From Methylobacterium oryzae (GTDB lineage: Bacteria; Pseudomonadota; Alphaproteobacteria; Rhizobiales; Beijerinckiaceae), in contig NZ_CP090349.1 in NCBI RefSeq assembly GCF_021398735.1, positions 2,985,001 through 3,049,000 of the forward strand: DNA of 64,000 nucleotides, in the 5' to 3' direction. Below are positions 22,880-33,585 of the stretch, piece by piece. Numbering within the stretch: the first letter of the stretch is position 1; the number at the start of each line of letters is the position of its first letter. The notes under the pieces were generated by a model. The model searched no databases. It saw only the letters and a program-made list of their open reading frames with translations, and had not been told where the DNA came from. The position numbers were made by a program, and so were the translations under genes.

Positions 22880-25846
22880 TCACGCCGCGCTCGCCTCCGG
22901 ATGCGCCGCGTCCCACTCGCGCAGGGCCTGGGCGTCGCGGGGCGTCACGTCCGGGTAGTCCGGGTCGCTGCCCACCTCCGGGCTGACCCGCCAGGAGCGG
23001 GCACATTTGCGACCCGCGGCCGGGCTCGGCACCACCGCCACGCCGCGTACCTCGTCGAGGCGGAAGGCCTCGGCCGGGCCCTCGCCCGCCACAACGGCGA
23101 TGTCCGAGGTGATGCAGGTATCGGCGAAGTCGCAGCCCTCGAGCGCCGCGAGAAGCTCCGGATCCGCCACGTAGACCGTCGGCGCCGCCTCCAGGCTCGC
23201 GCCGATGCGCTTGGCCGCGCGCTCGATCTCCAGGGCGCCGGTGACCACCCGCCGCACCCGCCGGATTTTTTGCCAGCGCTCCGCGAGGGGGGCGTCGAGC
23301 CAGTCAGCCGGGGTCTCCGGCAGGGTCTGGAGATGCACCGAGCCGTCCTCGGACGGGTAGCGGTCGAGCCACGCCTCCTCGGCGGTGAAGGCGAGCACCG
23401 GGGCGAGCCAGATCGTCACCCGGCGGAAGGCCTCGTCGATCACCTGCAGCGCCGACCGCCGGCGGACCGAGGACACGGGATCGCAGTACAGGGCGTCCTT
23501 GCGCACGTCGAAGTAGAAGGACGACAGGTCGCCGGTCATGAAGCCGTTGAGCAGCGCCACCACCCGCTTGGTGTCGAACGCCGCGTAGGCCTCGCGGATC
23601 TCGCCGTCGAGCTCGGCGAGCCGGTGCAGGATCAGCCGCTCCAGCTCCGGCATGTCGGCGTAGGCCACGTCGTCGCCCTGGACTCGGTGGGCCAGCGAGC
23701 CCAGCATCCAGCGCAGGGAATTCCTGAGCTTCCGGTAGGTCTCCGCGAAAGTCTTGATGATCTCCGGGCCGATGCGCAGGTCATCTGTGTAGTCGGAGGC
23801 GGCGACCCACAGGCGCAGGATGTCGGCGCCCGAATCCTTGATGACGCTCTGCGGTGCGACGACGTTGCCCTTCGACTTCGACATCTTCAGGCCCTTGCCG
23901 TCGAGCACGAAGCCGTGGGTCAGGACGATGTCGTAGGGCGCCCGGCCGCGGGTGCCGGCGGATTCGAGCAGCGAGGACTGGAACCAGCCGCGGTGCTGGT
24001 CGGAGCCCTCCAGGTACATGACCCGGTCCTGCCCGCCGTCGCGGACGCGCTTCACCCCAGAAAGCCCCGGGAAGGCCTCCGGATCGTCGAGCACGAAGGC
24101 GTGGGTCGAGCCCGAATCGAACCAGACGTCGAGGACGTCGGTGACCTTCTCGTAGGCGGCCGGGTCGTGGTCGGGCGCCAGGAAGCGCTGCGCGGCGTCG
24201 TCCCGGAACCACGCGTCGGCGCCCTCGGCCGCGAAGGCGTCGCGGATGCGGGCGTTGACGGCGTCGTCCTTCAGGATCTCGGCGGTGTCGCGGTGGACGA
24301 AGACGGTGATCGGAACGCCCCAGGCGCGCTGGCGCGAGACCACCCAGTCCGGCCGGTTGGCGACCATGCCGGTGATGCGGTTCTTGCCTTGCGTCGGCAC
24401 CCACTGGGTGTCGTCGATGCCCTGGAGCGCTACCTCGCGCAGCGTCCGGTTGCCCAGCGAATCCACCGGCCGGTCCATGGCGATGAACCATTGCGGCGTG
24501 TTGCGGAAGATCACCGGCTTCTTGGACCGCCAGGAATGCGGGTACTGGTGGCGCAGCACCCCGCGGGCGATCAGCGCCCCGGCCTCCGTCAGCGCGGCGA
24601 TGACCGCCTTGTTGGCGTCGCCCTTCTCGCCCTTGGCGGTGAGCACGCGGGTGCCGGTAAAGCCCGGAGCGGCCTCCGTGAGCACGCTGTCGGCGTCGAC
24701 CGTGTAGGGGATGGTCGCGTCGATGCCGCGCTCGCGCAGCAGCCGGCCGCTCGCCATCCAGAGCTCGAAATCCTCGCGGCCGTGGCTCGGCGCCGTGTGG
24801 ACGAAGCCCGTGCCGGACTCGTCGGTGACGTGGTCGCCGTCGAGCATCGGCACGGCGAAGCCGTAGCCGAGCTTCGCCAGCGGGTGGTCCAGGGTCAGGC
24901 CGGCGAGCGTCGACGGGCTCACGTCGGCGACGCGCGCGAACGCCTCGACCCGGGCGGCTTTGAACACCGTGGCGGCGAGGCTGTCGGCGAGCAGGTAGGT
25001 CTGGCCGGGCACCGCCCAGTTGTCGGCCGGCGCCTCCGTGACCCGGTACAGGCCGTAGGCAATTTTTTTGGAGAACGCGACGGCGCGGTTGCCCGGGATC
25101 GTCCACGGAGTGGTCGTCCAGATCACCACCCGCGCCTGCGCGAGATCGCCCTCGGCGCCGGACCGGATCGGAAACGCGCAAAAAATCGTGTCGCTGACGT
25201 GCTCCTCGTACTCGACCTCGGCTTCGGCCAGCGCGGTCTTCTCGACCACCGACCACATCACCGGCTTGGAGCCGCGATAGAGCTGGCCGCTCATCGAGAA
25301 CTTCATCAGCTCGTCGGCGATCACGGCCTCGGCGGGGAACGCCATGGTGGCGTAGGGATGGTCCCAGTCGCCGGTGACGCCGAGCCGCTTGAACTCCTCG
25401 CGCTGCACGTCGAGCCACTGGGCCGCGAAGGTCCGGCATTCCTGCCGGAACTCGATCACCGGCACGTCGTCCTTGTTGCGGCCCTTGGCGCGGTACTGCT
25501 CCTCGATCTTCCACTCGATCGGCAGGCCGTGGCAGTCCCAGCCCGGGACGTAGTTGGCGTCGAAGCCGAGCGCGGTCTGCGAGCGGACCACCACGTCCTT
25601 GAGGATCTTGTTGAGCGCCGTGCCGATGTGGATGTTGCCGTTGGCGTAGGGCGGCCCGTCGTGGAGCACGAATTTCGGCCGGCCCTGGCCGCGGGCGCGC
25701 AGCTTGCCGTAGAGGTCCATCCGCTTCCAGCGCTCGATGAACAGCGGCTCGCGCACCGGCAGGCCAGCGCGCATCGGGAACTCGGTCTGCGGCAGGAACA
25801 GGGTCTTGGAATAGTCGCGGGCGGGCGCGGTCTCGGGGGCGGTCAT
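22880..25846 (-). CDS. ileS: Isoleucyl-tRNA synthetase
   Basis: A 988-residue class I aminoacyl-tRNA synthetase. The HIGH signature is in [12 protein letters not shown] and the KMSKS loop at residues 654-658 ([10 protein letters not shown]). The editing domain lies between them ([19 protein letters not shown]), and the anticodon-binding region follows ([20 protein letters not shown]). The C-terminal zinc-binding region is shortened to [13 protein letters not shown], as usual in alphaproteobacteria. ATG at 25846 gives [19 protein letters not shown]; an ATG four codons earlier (25858) is equally possible. Two of its internal stretches use AAAAAA-type codons unlike the rest of the window (near 23270 and 25060), a minor oddity. 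Confidence 0.97.
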   Translation of the reverse strand: MTAPETAPARDYSKTLFLPQTEFPMRAGLPVREPLFIERWKRMDLYGKLRARGQGRPKFVLHDGPPYANGNIHIGTALNKILKDVVVRSQTALGFDANYVPGWDCHGLPIEWKIEEQYRAKGRNKDDVPVIEFRQECRTFAAQWLDVQREEFKRLGVTGDWDHPYATMAFPAEAVIADELMKFSMSGQLYRGSKPVMWSVVEKTALAEAEVEYEEHVSDTIFCAFPIRSGAEGDLAQARVVIWTTTPWTIPGNRAVAFSKKIAYGLYRVTEAPADNWAVPGQTYLLADSLAATVFKAARVEAFARVADVSPSTLAGLTLDHPLAKLGYGFAVPMLDGDHVTDESGTGFVHTAPSHGREDFELWMASGRLLRERGIDATIPYTVDADSVLTEAAPGFTGTRVLTAKGEKGDANKAVIAALTEAGALIARGVLRHQYPHSWRSKKPVIFRNTPQWFIAMDRPVDSLGNRTLREVALQGIDDTQWVPTQGKNRITGMVANRPDWVVSRQRAWGVPITVFVHRDTAEILKDDAVNARIRDAFAAEGADAWFRDDAAQRFLAPDHDPAAYEKVTDVLDVWFDSGSTHAFVLDDPEAFPGLSGVKRVRDGGQDRVMYLEGSDQHRGWFQSSLLESAGTRGRAPYDIVLTHGFVLDGKGLKMSKSKGNVVAPQSVIKDSGADILRLWVAASDYTDDLRIGPEIIKTFAETYRKLRNSLRWMLGSLAHRVQGDDVAYADMPELERLILHRLAELDGEIREAYAAFDTKRVVALLNGFMTGDLSSFYFDVRKDALYCDPVSSVRRRSALQVIDEAFRRVTIWLAPVLAFTAEEAWLDRYPSEDGSVHLQTLPETPADWLDAPLAERWQKIRRVRRVVTGALEIERAAKRIGASLEAAPTVYVADPELLAALEGCDFADTCITSDIAVVAGEGPAEAFRLDEVRGVAVVPSPAAGRKCARSWRVSPEVGSDPDYPDVTPRDAQALREWDAAHPEASAA

Positions 25847-26182
25847 CGGATCTCGCATCGGCGGTCGGGCCGGCAGCGTCGGGCCGGCGGAATCGGGTCG
25901 GGCGGCAGGAGGATCCCGGACCTCCGCGCGGCCGCGCTGGAGCGGGCCCTCAGGCGGAGGCCGGGCCGGTAATTCGGATCGGGCGGCCGGGGCCGCGCAG
26001 GGCGCGCGAAGCGTGCATGACGGGTTCTCTACCAGCCGCCCCGGCCGGAGGCCAGCGGCAGCGCGGATCACGCGCCCGTGACCGCGGATGGGACCAATCG
26101 GCGTCTGAACCGTTGACCGACACACCCTCCGCCCGCCGCGGCGGCGCGGAGCCGATTCGGACAGACATCCGGGAGTAGCCCC
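25847..26182. other. Divergent promoter region between ileS and small exported protein gene
   Basis: This 336-base GC-rich stretch should hold the ileS promoter on one strand and that of the small gene at 26183 on the other. A TTGACC at 26113 could be a -35 for the plus-strand gene, without an obvious -10. The ribosome-binding site GGGAG lies just before 26183. Nothing else is supported. Confidence 0.35.
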
Positions 26183-26452
26183 ATGAAGAAGCTTCTGATC
26201 GCGACCCTCGCCCTCGCGCCGCTGGCCTACGCGGGCGCCGCGGAGGCCCAGGGCACGGCGCGCGGCGCCCAGCGCGGCGTCGAGGACGGCACGGCCGCGG
26301 CCGGCCCCGTGGGCGGGGTCGTCGGCGGCGCGGTCGGCGCGGCGACCGGCACCGTCGGCGGCGTGCTCGGCACCGATCCGGACCCGGCCCGCCGGGCGCG
26401 CGAGAACCGCCGCGAGGAGCGGATGGAGCGCCAGGAGCGCCTCGGCCGCTGA
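26183..26452 (+). CDS. Small exported glycine-zipper-like protein
   Basis: An 89-residue protein with a clean signal peptide ([20 protein letters not shown], cleavage near AEA-QG), then a Gly/Val/Ala-rich segment with small-residue spacing ([18 protein letters not shown]) like a glycine zipper, and a charged C-terminus ([14 protein letters not shown]). Such proteins are widespread in this order and may associate with membranes; their function is unknown. A good GGGAG site precedes the ATG. Confidence 0.8.
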   Translation: MKKLLIATLALAPLAYAGAAEAQGTARGAQRGVEDGTAAAGPVGGVVGGAVGAATGTVGGVLGTDPDPARRARENRREERMERQERLGR

Positions 26453-26484
26453 CAGGGTCCCGTAACAGGGTCCGGCCGGTCGCC

Positions 26485-27438
26485 TCAGGCGGCCGGCCGC
26501 GCCTCCCGGCGGATCGTCTCCTGCGCCAGGAGGTACAGGCCGGAGCCGACGACGATCATGGCGCCCGCCACGGTCCAGCGGCTCGGAACGTCGCCGAACA
26601 GCAGGAAGCCGAGCGTCACCGACCACAGCAGCTGCGTGTAGATGAACGGCGCCAGCACGTTGGCCGGGGCCCGGGCATGGGCCATCACCAGCAGCCAGTG
26701 GCCCAGCGTTCCGAACAGCGCGACCCCGAACAGCAGCGCCCAGTGGGTCAGGCTCGCCGGGCTCGTCCAGATCCACGGTAGGAGCGGGGCCATCAGCGCG
26801 AGTCCCGCGAGGCCCGTGTAGAACATGGTCGTGGCGGTCGAGTCGTAGGCCGCGAGCTTGCGCGTGATGATCGCGTAGAAGGCGTAGACCACCACGTTGG
26901 CGACGCAGAGCAGCGCGGCCGGATGCATGCCGCCGGCGCCCGGCCGCACGATCACCAGCACGCCCAGGAAGCCGACGCCGATCGCCGCCAGCCGCGCCCG
27001 CGACGACCACTCGCCGAGCAGCGGCCCGGCGAGCAGCGCCACGGTGAGCGGCGCGGCGAACTGGATCGAGATCGTCTCGGCGAGCTGCAGGTAGCGCAGG
27101 GCCAGGAAGTTGAGCGCCGTGGAGGCGAAGAGCAGCAGGGAGCGCGCGATCTGCAGCGGCAGGCGCCGGCTCTTCACGACGCCCGGCGTGCGTACCGGGT
27201 TGATGAACAGCGAGATCATGGCGACGCTCGCCGCGTAGCGCATGAAGGTGGTGACCAGGGGATCGACGCCGGCCCGGGCCAGGGTCTTGCCGCAGGCGTC
27301 GAGGCTCGCGAAGAAGGCGACGGCCCCGCACATCAGGGCGATGCCGACGATCCGCCGGCGGCCGGCGAGGTCGGCCTCCGGAGCGGCGCGCGGCGCGGCG
27401 CTGTCGTCGGGGACGGAGGTCGCGACCTGCGTGCTCAT
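26485..27438 (-). CDS. DMT superfamily (EamA) transporter
   Basis: A 317-residue inner-membrane protein with ten predicted transmembrane helices in two EamA repeats, the usual architecture of drug/metabolite exporters. Repeat one begins [20 protein letters not shown] and repeat two [17 protein letters not shown]. The motif [17 protein letters not shown] is typical of the RhaT/YdcZ-like group. Start at 27438 (MSTQVATSV) avoids an Arg/Gly-rich upstream extension. Substrate unknown. Confidence 0.9.
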   Translation of the reverse strand: MSTQVATSVPDDSAAPRAAPEADLAGRRRIVGIALMCGAVAFFASLDACGKTLARAGVDPLVTTFMRYAASVAMISLFINPVRTPGVVKSRRLPLQIARSLLLFASTALNFLALRYLQLAETISIQFAAPLTVALLAGPLLGEWSSRARLAAIGVGFLGVLVIVRPGAGGMHPAALLCVANVVVYAFYAIITRKLAAYDSTATTMFYTGLAGLALMAPLLPWIWTSPASLTHWALLFGVALFGTLGHWLLVMAHARAPANVLAPFIYTQLLWSVTLGFLLFGDVPSRWTVAGAMIVVGSGLYLLAQETIRREARPAA

Positions 27439-27552
27439 GCCTGACCAATCTCGGTAGAGGCCGAAATCCCTGCCACGCCCGGTGCCGTGCGGGTACCGGC
27501 CGGCGCGCAGGGGAACCATGCAGCCGGCACGGTCGCCCGCGACGGCGGCGGC

Positions 27553-27933
27553 TCAGCGCTTCGCCGCGACCTTCTCGGCAACGGGGGCCTTCTCGGCGGA
27601 GGCCGTCTTGGTGGCGGCCTTGGCGAGCTTCGGCTTGGGCGGCGTCGCGCCGGCGATCAGGGCGGCGAGGTGCGACTGGTCGAGCCCCGCGGCGGCGCGC
27701 GCGGGCGCAGCGGGAACAGGCGCCGCCGCGGCGACCGGCGCGGGCGCCAGCGCGGCGGCCCGTTCGACCCGGCGCGGCTCGATGGAGCCGGTCGCGGCGG
27801 GCTCGGCGAGGCTCGCCGTCGCGACCGCGGGGGCGGCGGACTCGCGCTGGACCCGGAGGGTCCAGTGCGCGGCGGTGGAGAGCGCGGCGATGCCGAGAAT
27901 CGCCTTGATGCCGCTGGTGAGCAGGGCTCGCAT
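27553..27933 (-). CDS. Hypothetical membrane-anchored Ala/Pro-rich protein
   Basis: A 126-residue protein with one N-terminal hydrophobic segment ([18 protein letters not shown]) and a long low-complexity Ala/Pro/Lys tail ending in [13 protein letters not shown]. The segment may be a signal anchor or signal peptide. I recognise no family. Codon-position GC pattern and the anchor favour a real gene, but low-complexity sequence limits confidence. Confidence 0.55.
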   Translation of the reverse strand: MRALLTSGIKAILGIAALSTAAHWTLRVQRESAAPAVATASLAEPAATGSIEPRRVERAAALAPAPVAAAAPVPAAPARAAAGLDQSHLAALIAGATPPKPKLAKAATKTASAEKAPVAEKVAAKR

Positions 27934-28360
27934 GGTCGTCAGGCCCGAGAGAACGCGGTTACGCGGAACCGGATCCCCGGCCCGGACGCATCATCGCGCG
28001 GGAGCGTGAACGAAGCCGCAACGGCCCCGTGCGCCCCTGTCCCGGAACGGGTCAGGGACCCGCGCCCGCGACCCGTCTCGCGGGCGGAATCGGGTGGGAA
28101 ATCATGTGGGCCATGCGCCGGACCCGCGGTTCCTGTTCCCCGCGCTCCCGACACTCCTGCAGCGACTCGGCCCACTGAGCCTCACAGGAACGGCCCAGAG
28201 AACTGGTCCGGACCGTCCCGTCACTGCCGACCCCGCCGCCATGCAGGCCCGAGCGGGCTCGCGAAACCTTCAGGCGCATCGGCCGCTGGGGACAGCCCGT
28301 GTAGAGGGTGACAGCCGAGCCGGCAACAGAGGCGGGGCCGTTTCCGGGACCCCGCGGCGA
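27934..28360. other. Intergenic stretch without a supported gene
   Basis: 427 bases between two minus-strand genes. A 75-codon minus-strand frame at 28052-28279 exists, but its composition gives no family and no good ribosome-binding site, so I do not call it. Several short inverted repeats (for example GTCCCGGAAC...GTCAGGGAC near 28035-28060) are visible. No RNA gene is recognised. Confidence 0.35.
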
Positions 28361-29203
28361 TCAGTGCTCCGCCGCGGGCGCGACGAAGCGCATCAGCGCG
28401 GCGATCTCGTCCGCGCCGTCCTCCGCGGCGAGGCGCCGGTAGAGCGCGGCGTAGCCGGAGAAGACCTGCCGCCCGGCCGCGTCGGGCCCGAGGAACCCGG
28501 CGATCTCCTCCATCTCGGGCGCCCAGCGATAGGCCTTCGGCACCATGTCGGGCAGCCCCCTGGCGAACCGGGCCAGCAGCGACGGCTCGTTCTCGGCGAG
28601 CTCGGCCAGCAGCGCTTCCCCGGCGCCGGCGCGCTCGGCGGCGCCGATCACGAGCGCGGCGAGCGCCGTCAGGCCCTTGTTGAGGCCGGCATAGCTCATC
28701 TTGAGGCTGGAGGCGGCGCCGACCGCGCCGGGGCAGACGCGCAGGTCGAGGCCGAGGTCGCGCAGGACCAGGGCCGGGGCCGTCTCGGGACCCGAGACGT
28801 AGACGCGCGGCCCCTTGGCGCCGGGCTTCGGCGGCAGGCCCAGGATCGCGCCGTCGAGGAATGGCGCGCCGGTGGCCGCGACGATCCCGGCGACGCGCCC
28901 GACCGTCTCCGGGCTGACGGCGTTGGCGTCGATGTAGACCGGCTTGCGCGGGGCCGCCGCCAGGGCGGGCGCGAGCCGGCGGGCCAGCGCCTCCGCGTCG
29001 GCGGGCGGCACGATGGAGAGCAGGAGATCGGCGGCGGCGAGCTCGCCGTCCCCGGCATGCGCCATGCCGGCGGCCGCGGCCCGGGCGCGGCTCGCCGCCC
29101 CGCGCCCGTCCAGGGAGGTCAGTACCCGGGCGCCGTGCCCGGCGAGCCGGGCCCCGACGGCGCTGCCCATGGCGCCCGGGGCGATCACCGCGATCGTGGG
29201 CAC
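28361..29203 (-). CDS. NAD(P)-binding 6-phosphogluconate dehydrogenase-like oxidoreductase (DUF1932)
   Basis: A 280-residue protein with an N-terminal Rossmann fold (IAVIAPGAMGSAVGARLAGHG, GxGxxG-like with A in the second position) of the 3-hydroxyisobutyrate/6-phosphogluconate dehydrogenase family, and a C-terminal DUF1932 domain around KMSYAGLNKGLTALAALVIG. The GTG start at 29203 is preceded by GGAGG at good spacing. The substrate is unknown. It lies 26 bases after the stop of an aminotransferase gene on the same strand, so the two may be cotranscribed. Confidence 0.82.
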   Translation of the reverse strand: MPTIAVIAPGAMGSAVGARLAGHGARVLTSLDGRGAASRARAAAAGMAHAGDGELAAADLLLSIVPPADAEALARRLAPALAAAPRKPVYIDANAVSPETVGRVAGIVAATGAPFLDGAILGLPPKPGAKGPRVYVSGPETAPALVLRDLGLDLRVCPGAVGAASSLKMSYAGLNKGLTALAALVIGAAERAGAGEALLAELAENEPSLLARFARGLPDMVPKAYRWAPEMEEIAGFLGPDAAGRQVFSGYAALYRRLAAEDGADEIAALMRFVAPAAEH

Positions 29204-29229
29204 GGGACGCCTCCGGGACCTCGGGGCCG

Positions 29230-30459
<1,230 letters not shown>

Positions 30460-30598
30460 TCAGGCGCCGCTTCCCCGCGGCGCGGCGGACCCTAGGCCCG
30501 GGACGCTGAGCCGGCAAGCGCGAGACGCCGCGGCGGCGCGCGGGAGCGACGTTTCTGCTATGATCCTCGGAATCGGGACGGAACGAGAGGCCCTGCCG

Positions 30599-30877
30599 AT
30601 GGGCGAGACGATCAGCATCACCCTGGCACCGGACACGCTCCGCGCCGTGCGGGAGAGCGTCGAGGCCGGTGAGTACGCTTCGGTGGACGCGCTGCTCGAC
30701 GAGGCCGTGCACGCCCTGCAACGCCAGCGACGCGAGGATGCCGAGCGTCTCGATGACATCCGCGCCCGCATCCGGCGTTCCCTGGACGATCCGCGGCCGG
30801 ATCTGAGCATCGAAGAGGTTCAAGAGGATCTCGACAGGATGTTCGCTGAAGCGCGGCACGACACCCGCCGTGCGTAG
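30599..30877 (+). CDS. parD: ParD-like antitoxin of a type II toxin-antitoxin pair
   Basis: A 92-residue protein beginning with a ribbon-helix-helix DNA-binding segment (ETISITLAPDTLRAVRESVE, EYASVDALLDEAVHALQR) and a charged C-terminal tail (DLSIEEVQEDLDRMFAEA) of the kind that wraps the toxin. It overlaps the following ParE-like gene by 8 bases. ATG at 30599 has GAGAGG upstream; an ATG at 30559 would add 13 residues. Antitoxin and complex normally repress this promoter. Confidence 0.9.
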   Translation: MGETISITLAPDTLRAVRESVEAGEYASVDALLDEAVHALQRQRREDAERLDDIRARIRRSLDDPRPDLSIEEVQEDLDRMFAEARHDTRRA

Positions 30878-31211
30878 ACTGCCTGTCGCGTTTCGCCCTC
30901 AAGCGCAGGCCGATCTGGCCGGCATCTTCCGAACGGTCTTGCAGCGGAGTCAGAACGTCGCGACGGCGCAGCGCTTCACGCAGCGGATCAAGGATCGGTG
31001 CGACCGAATCGGCCACGCACCGCATGCGGGCCGACCCCGTGACGATCTCTTGGAAGGCTTGCGAACGGTGGCGTTCGAGAGATCGGCTGTGATCGCCTAT
31101 CGCGTGGAACGTGGATCCGTGAGGATCCTCAATATCTTCTATGGCGGCCGCGATTTCGAGGCGGTCTATCCAGGCGATACCACGGAAAAAGCTCAGGAGC
31201 CCCCGTCCTGA
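30870..31211 (+). CDS. parE: ParE/RelE-superfamily toxin
   Basis: A 113-residue protein with a GTG start overlapping the antitoxin stop. The motifs FRPQAQADLAGIFRTVL, FTQRIKDRCDRIGHAPHAGRPRD and VRILNIFYGGRDFEAVY are typical of ParE, which poisons DNA gyrase; the C-terminal hydrophobic strand and the RPRDDL region are conserved. The pair looks intact and so could be functional. Confidence 0.9.
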   Translation: MRRLPVAFRPQAQADLAGIFRTVLQRSQNVATAQRFTQRIKDRCDRIGHAPHAGRPRDDLLEGLRTVAFERSAVIAYRVERGSVRILNIFYGGRDFEAVYPGDTTEKAQEPPS

Positions 31212-31257
31212 CGAACTGCCCTCGCACCGGCCGGCCCAGACCCCCATCTCACCCGGC

Positions 31258-32280
31258 ATGACCCCGCTCTCCGTCCTCGACCTCTCCTTCGTCAGCGCCG
31301 ACTCGACCCCGGCGCGGGCGCTGCACGACACGCTGGCCCTCGCCCGCCACGTCGATAACCTCGGCTACCGGCGCTACTGGCTCGCCGAGCACCACGCCCT
31401 GCCCAACGTGGCGAGCCCGGCGCCCGAGATCATGATTGGCCAGATCGCCGCCGCGACCCGCAACATCCGGGTCGGCTCGGGCGGCATCATGCTGCCGAAC
31501 CACGCGCCGCTGATGGTGGCCGAGCGCTTCCGGGTGCTGGAGGCCCTGTTCCCGGGCCGGATCGACCTGGGTCTCGGGCGCGCGCCCGGCACCGACGGCC
31601 TCACCGCGCGGGCGCTGCGCCGCCGGGAAGCGCCGGGGGAGGGCGGGGACGACTTCCTCGACCGCCTGCAGGAGCTGCTGTTCTGGGACGGCGGCTTTCC
31701 GGAGGGGCACCCGTTCGCGCGGATCGAGGCGAGCCCCGCGGGGGTGCCGCTGCCGCCGATCTTCCTGCTCGGCTCCTCCGACTACAGCGCCCGCCTCGCT
31801 GGCGAGATCGGCTGCGGCTTCGGCTTCGCGCAGCACTTCTCCGGGATGCCCGCGGAGCCGCCGATGCTGGACTACCGGACCCGGTTCCGGCCGACGCGGC
31901 TCGGCGCGAAGCCCCACGCGATCCTGGCGGTGGCGGCGATCTGCGCCGCCACGGACGCGGAGGCCGAGCGCCTCGCCTCCAGCGCGCGGCTCGCGACGCT
32001 GCGGCGGGAGCGCGGCGAGTACCGGCCTCTGCCGAGCCTCGCCGAGGCGCTGGACTACCCGTATTCCGACGGCGAGCGGGTGCAGATCGAGCGCGGCCGC
32101 GACCGCCTGCACGTGGGCGGCCCCGAGACCCTGCGGGCCCGGCTCGCCGACATGGTCGCGCGCACGCAGGCCGACGAGCTGATGATCGTCTCGGCGATCC
32201 CCGACCAGGCGGCGCGCCACGACTCCTACGCGCTGCTGGCGCGGGCCTGGGGACTCGGCGCCGCCTCACAGGCGGCCTGA
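31258..32280 (+). CDS. LLM class flavin-dependent oxidoreductase
   Basis: A 340-residue luciferase-like monooxygenase family protein, using FMN or F420-like flavin. The typical TIM-barrel motifs are visible: LGYRRYWLAEHHALPNVASP, IRVGSGGIMLPNHAPLMVAE and FPGRIDLGLGRAPGTD. It belongs to the YhbW/MsnO8-like subgroup with unknown substrate. It begins 46 bases after the toxin stop but is probably independent of the toxin-antitoxin pair. Confidence 0.92.
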   Translation: MTPLSVLDLSFVSADSTPARALHDTLALARHVDNLGYRRYWLAEHHALPNVASPAPEIMIGQIAAATRNIRVGSGGIMLPNHAPLMVAERFRVLEALFPGRIDLGLGRAPGTDGLTARALRRREAPGEGGDDFLDRLQELLFWDGGFPEGHPFARIEASPAGVPLPPIFLLGSSDYSARLAGEIGCGFGFAQHFSGMPAEPPMLDYRTRFRPTRLGAKPHAILAVAAICAATDAEAERLASSARLATLRRERGEYRPLPSLAEALDYPYSDGERVQIERGRDRLHVGGPETLRARLADMVARTQADELMIVSAIPDQAARHDSYALLARAWGLGAASQAA

Positions 32281-32386
32281 GCCGTCACTCGCCCCCGCCG
32301 CGGGCGCTGGCGGCGGCGAGGCCGGCCGTGCAGGCTCCCCCCGGTTCACGCCCGCGACCAGACGGGCCGACCGGAGGAGAGGCAGC

Positions 32387-33417
32387 ATGGGCAACCGACG
32401 CGAATTCCTGACCGCCACGGCCGCGGGCCTCGCCGCCGCCGCCGCGGCGCCGGCCCGGGCCGCCGAGGAGCGCACGGCGGCTCCGAAATCCACGCCGGCG
32501 GGGGCGCCGCCCTTCGGCATGCCCCGCGACATGGTCCTCCTCAACATGCGCCGCGGCGACGGCTACGCCCTGGGCGTGAAGACGAAGGACGGCGTTCTCG
32601 ACGTCGAGGCCGCCGGCCGGGCGCTCGGGATGCCGGTCCCCGCCGACATGGACGACCTTCTCCAGAACGGGCGCGGCCCGGCCCTGCGCGCCCTGATCGA
32701 CGCGGTCGAGGCCGCGCCCGACGGGCGCTTCGTGCTGGCGGAAGCCGACGTCGCCTACGCGCCGGTGGTCACGCGGCCCGAGAAGATCATCATGATGGGC
32801 TTCAACTACCGCCACCACGCGGAGGAGACCGGCACGCCGATCCCCAAGGACCCGCCGCTGTTCAACAAGTACAACAACGCCCTGAACCACCACGGCGGCA
32901 CGATCGCGCTGCCGACTCAGGCGGCGCGGGAATTCGACTACGAGACCGAGCTGGTGATGGTGTTCGGCCGCGAGTGCCGGAACGTGTCCGAGGCGGACGC
33001 CCTCGATTATCTCGCCGGCTACTGCACGGGCAACGATTTCAGCGCCCGGGACCTCCAGACGCTGACCTCGCAGTTCATGATCGCAAGACCTCGGACGGGT
33101 TCGCGCCGCTCGGCCCCTACCTGGTGACCGCCGACCGGGTGAAGGACCCGAACAACCTCAAGCTCAAGACGCTGGTCAACGGCCGGGTGCGCCAGGACTG
33201 GAGCACCGACGACATGATCTTCAACTGCCGCCAGCTGATCAGCTTCGCGTCGAGGGTGATGACCCTGAAGCCGGGGGACATCTTCTACACCGGGACCCCG
33301 CAGGGGGTGATCTTCGGCGAGAAGATCCCGCGCAAGGACCGCGCGTGGCTGAAACCCGGCGACGAGGTCGTGTCCGAGCTGGAAGGGCTCGGTGAGCTGC
33401 GCTTCAGGCTGGTCTGA
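32387..33417 (+). pseudogene. Fumarylacetoacetate hydrolase family protein with Tat signal, frameshifted
   Basis: The first frame starts at 32387 after GGAGGAG and encodes a Tat-type signal (GNRREFLTATAAGLAAAAAA) and the N-terminal FAH domain (KIIMMGFNYRHHAEETGTP, FDYETELVMVFG, GYCTGNDFSARDLQ). It runs out of register at about 33081-33085, where ATCGCAAG stands where ATCGGCAAG is expected, and stops at 33127. The rest of the domain (KTSDGFAPLGPYLVTADRV to LGELRFRLV) continues in the +1 neighbouring frame to 33417. One missing G explains everything; restored, the product would be 343 residues. Either a recent mutation or a sequence error. Confidence 0.88.
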
Positions 33418-33585
33418 TCCGTCGTCCGAGCGGTGCGACCCGCACCGTCATCACGAGCGCAGCGACGTGACCCAGGGCAGCGCGACGGCAGGTGTCGTCG
33501 CGCCGGCCGGATCGCTTCGCTCCGCTCGCGAGGACGGCACTGTCGCAGCCATCACCCGTGAACGGCCCGGGTGCTGGGACCGTCC

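Noticed and set aside
22754..25972. Very long plus-strand frame opposite ileS, lspA
   Set aside because: It is antisense to unmistakable synthetase motifs (HIGH, KMSKS) and has the Arg/Gly/His-rich composition of a shadow frame in high-GC DNA.
28052..28279. 75-codon minus-strand frame in the gap after the Ala/Pro-rich gene
   Set aside because: Non-repetitive in part, but no family, no signal sequence and no clear ribosome-binding site; likely chance.
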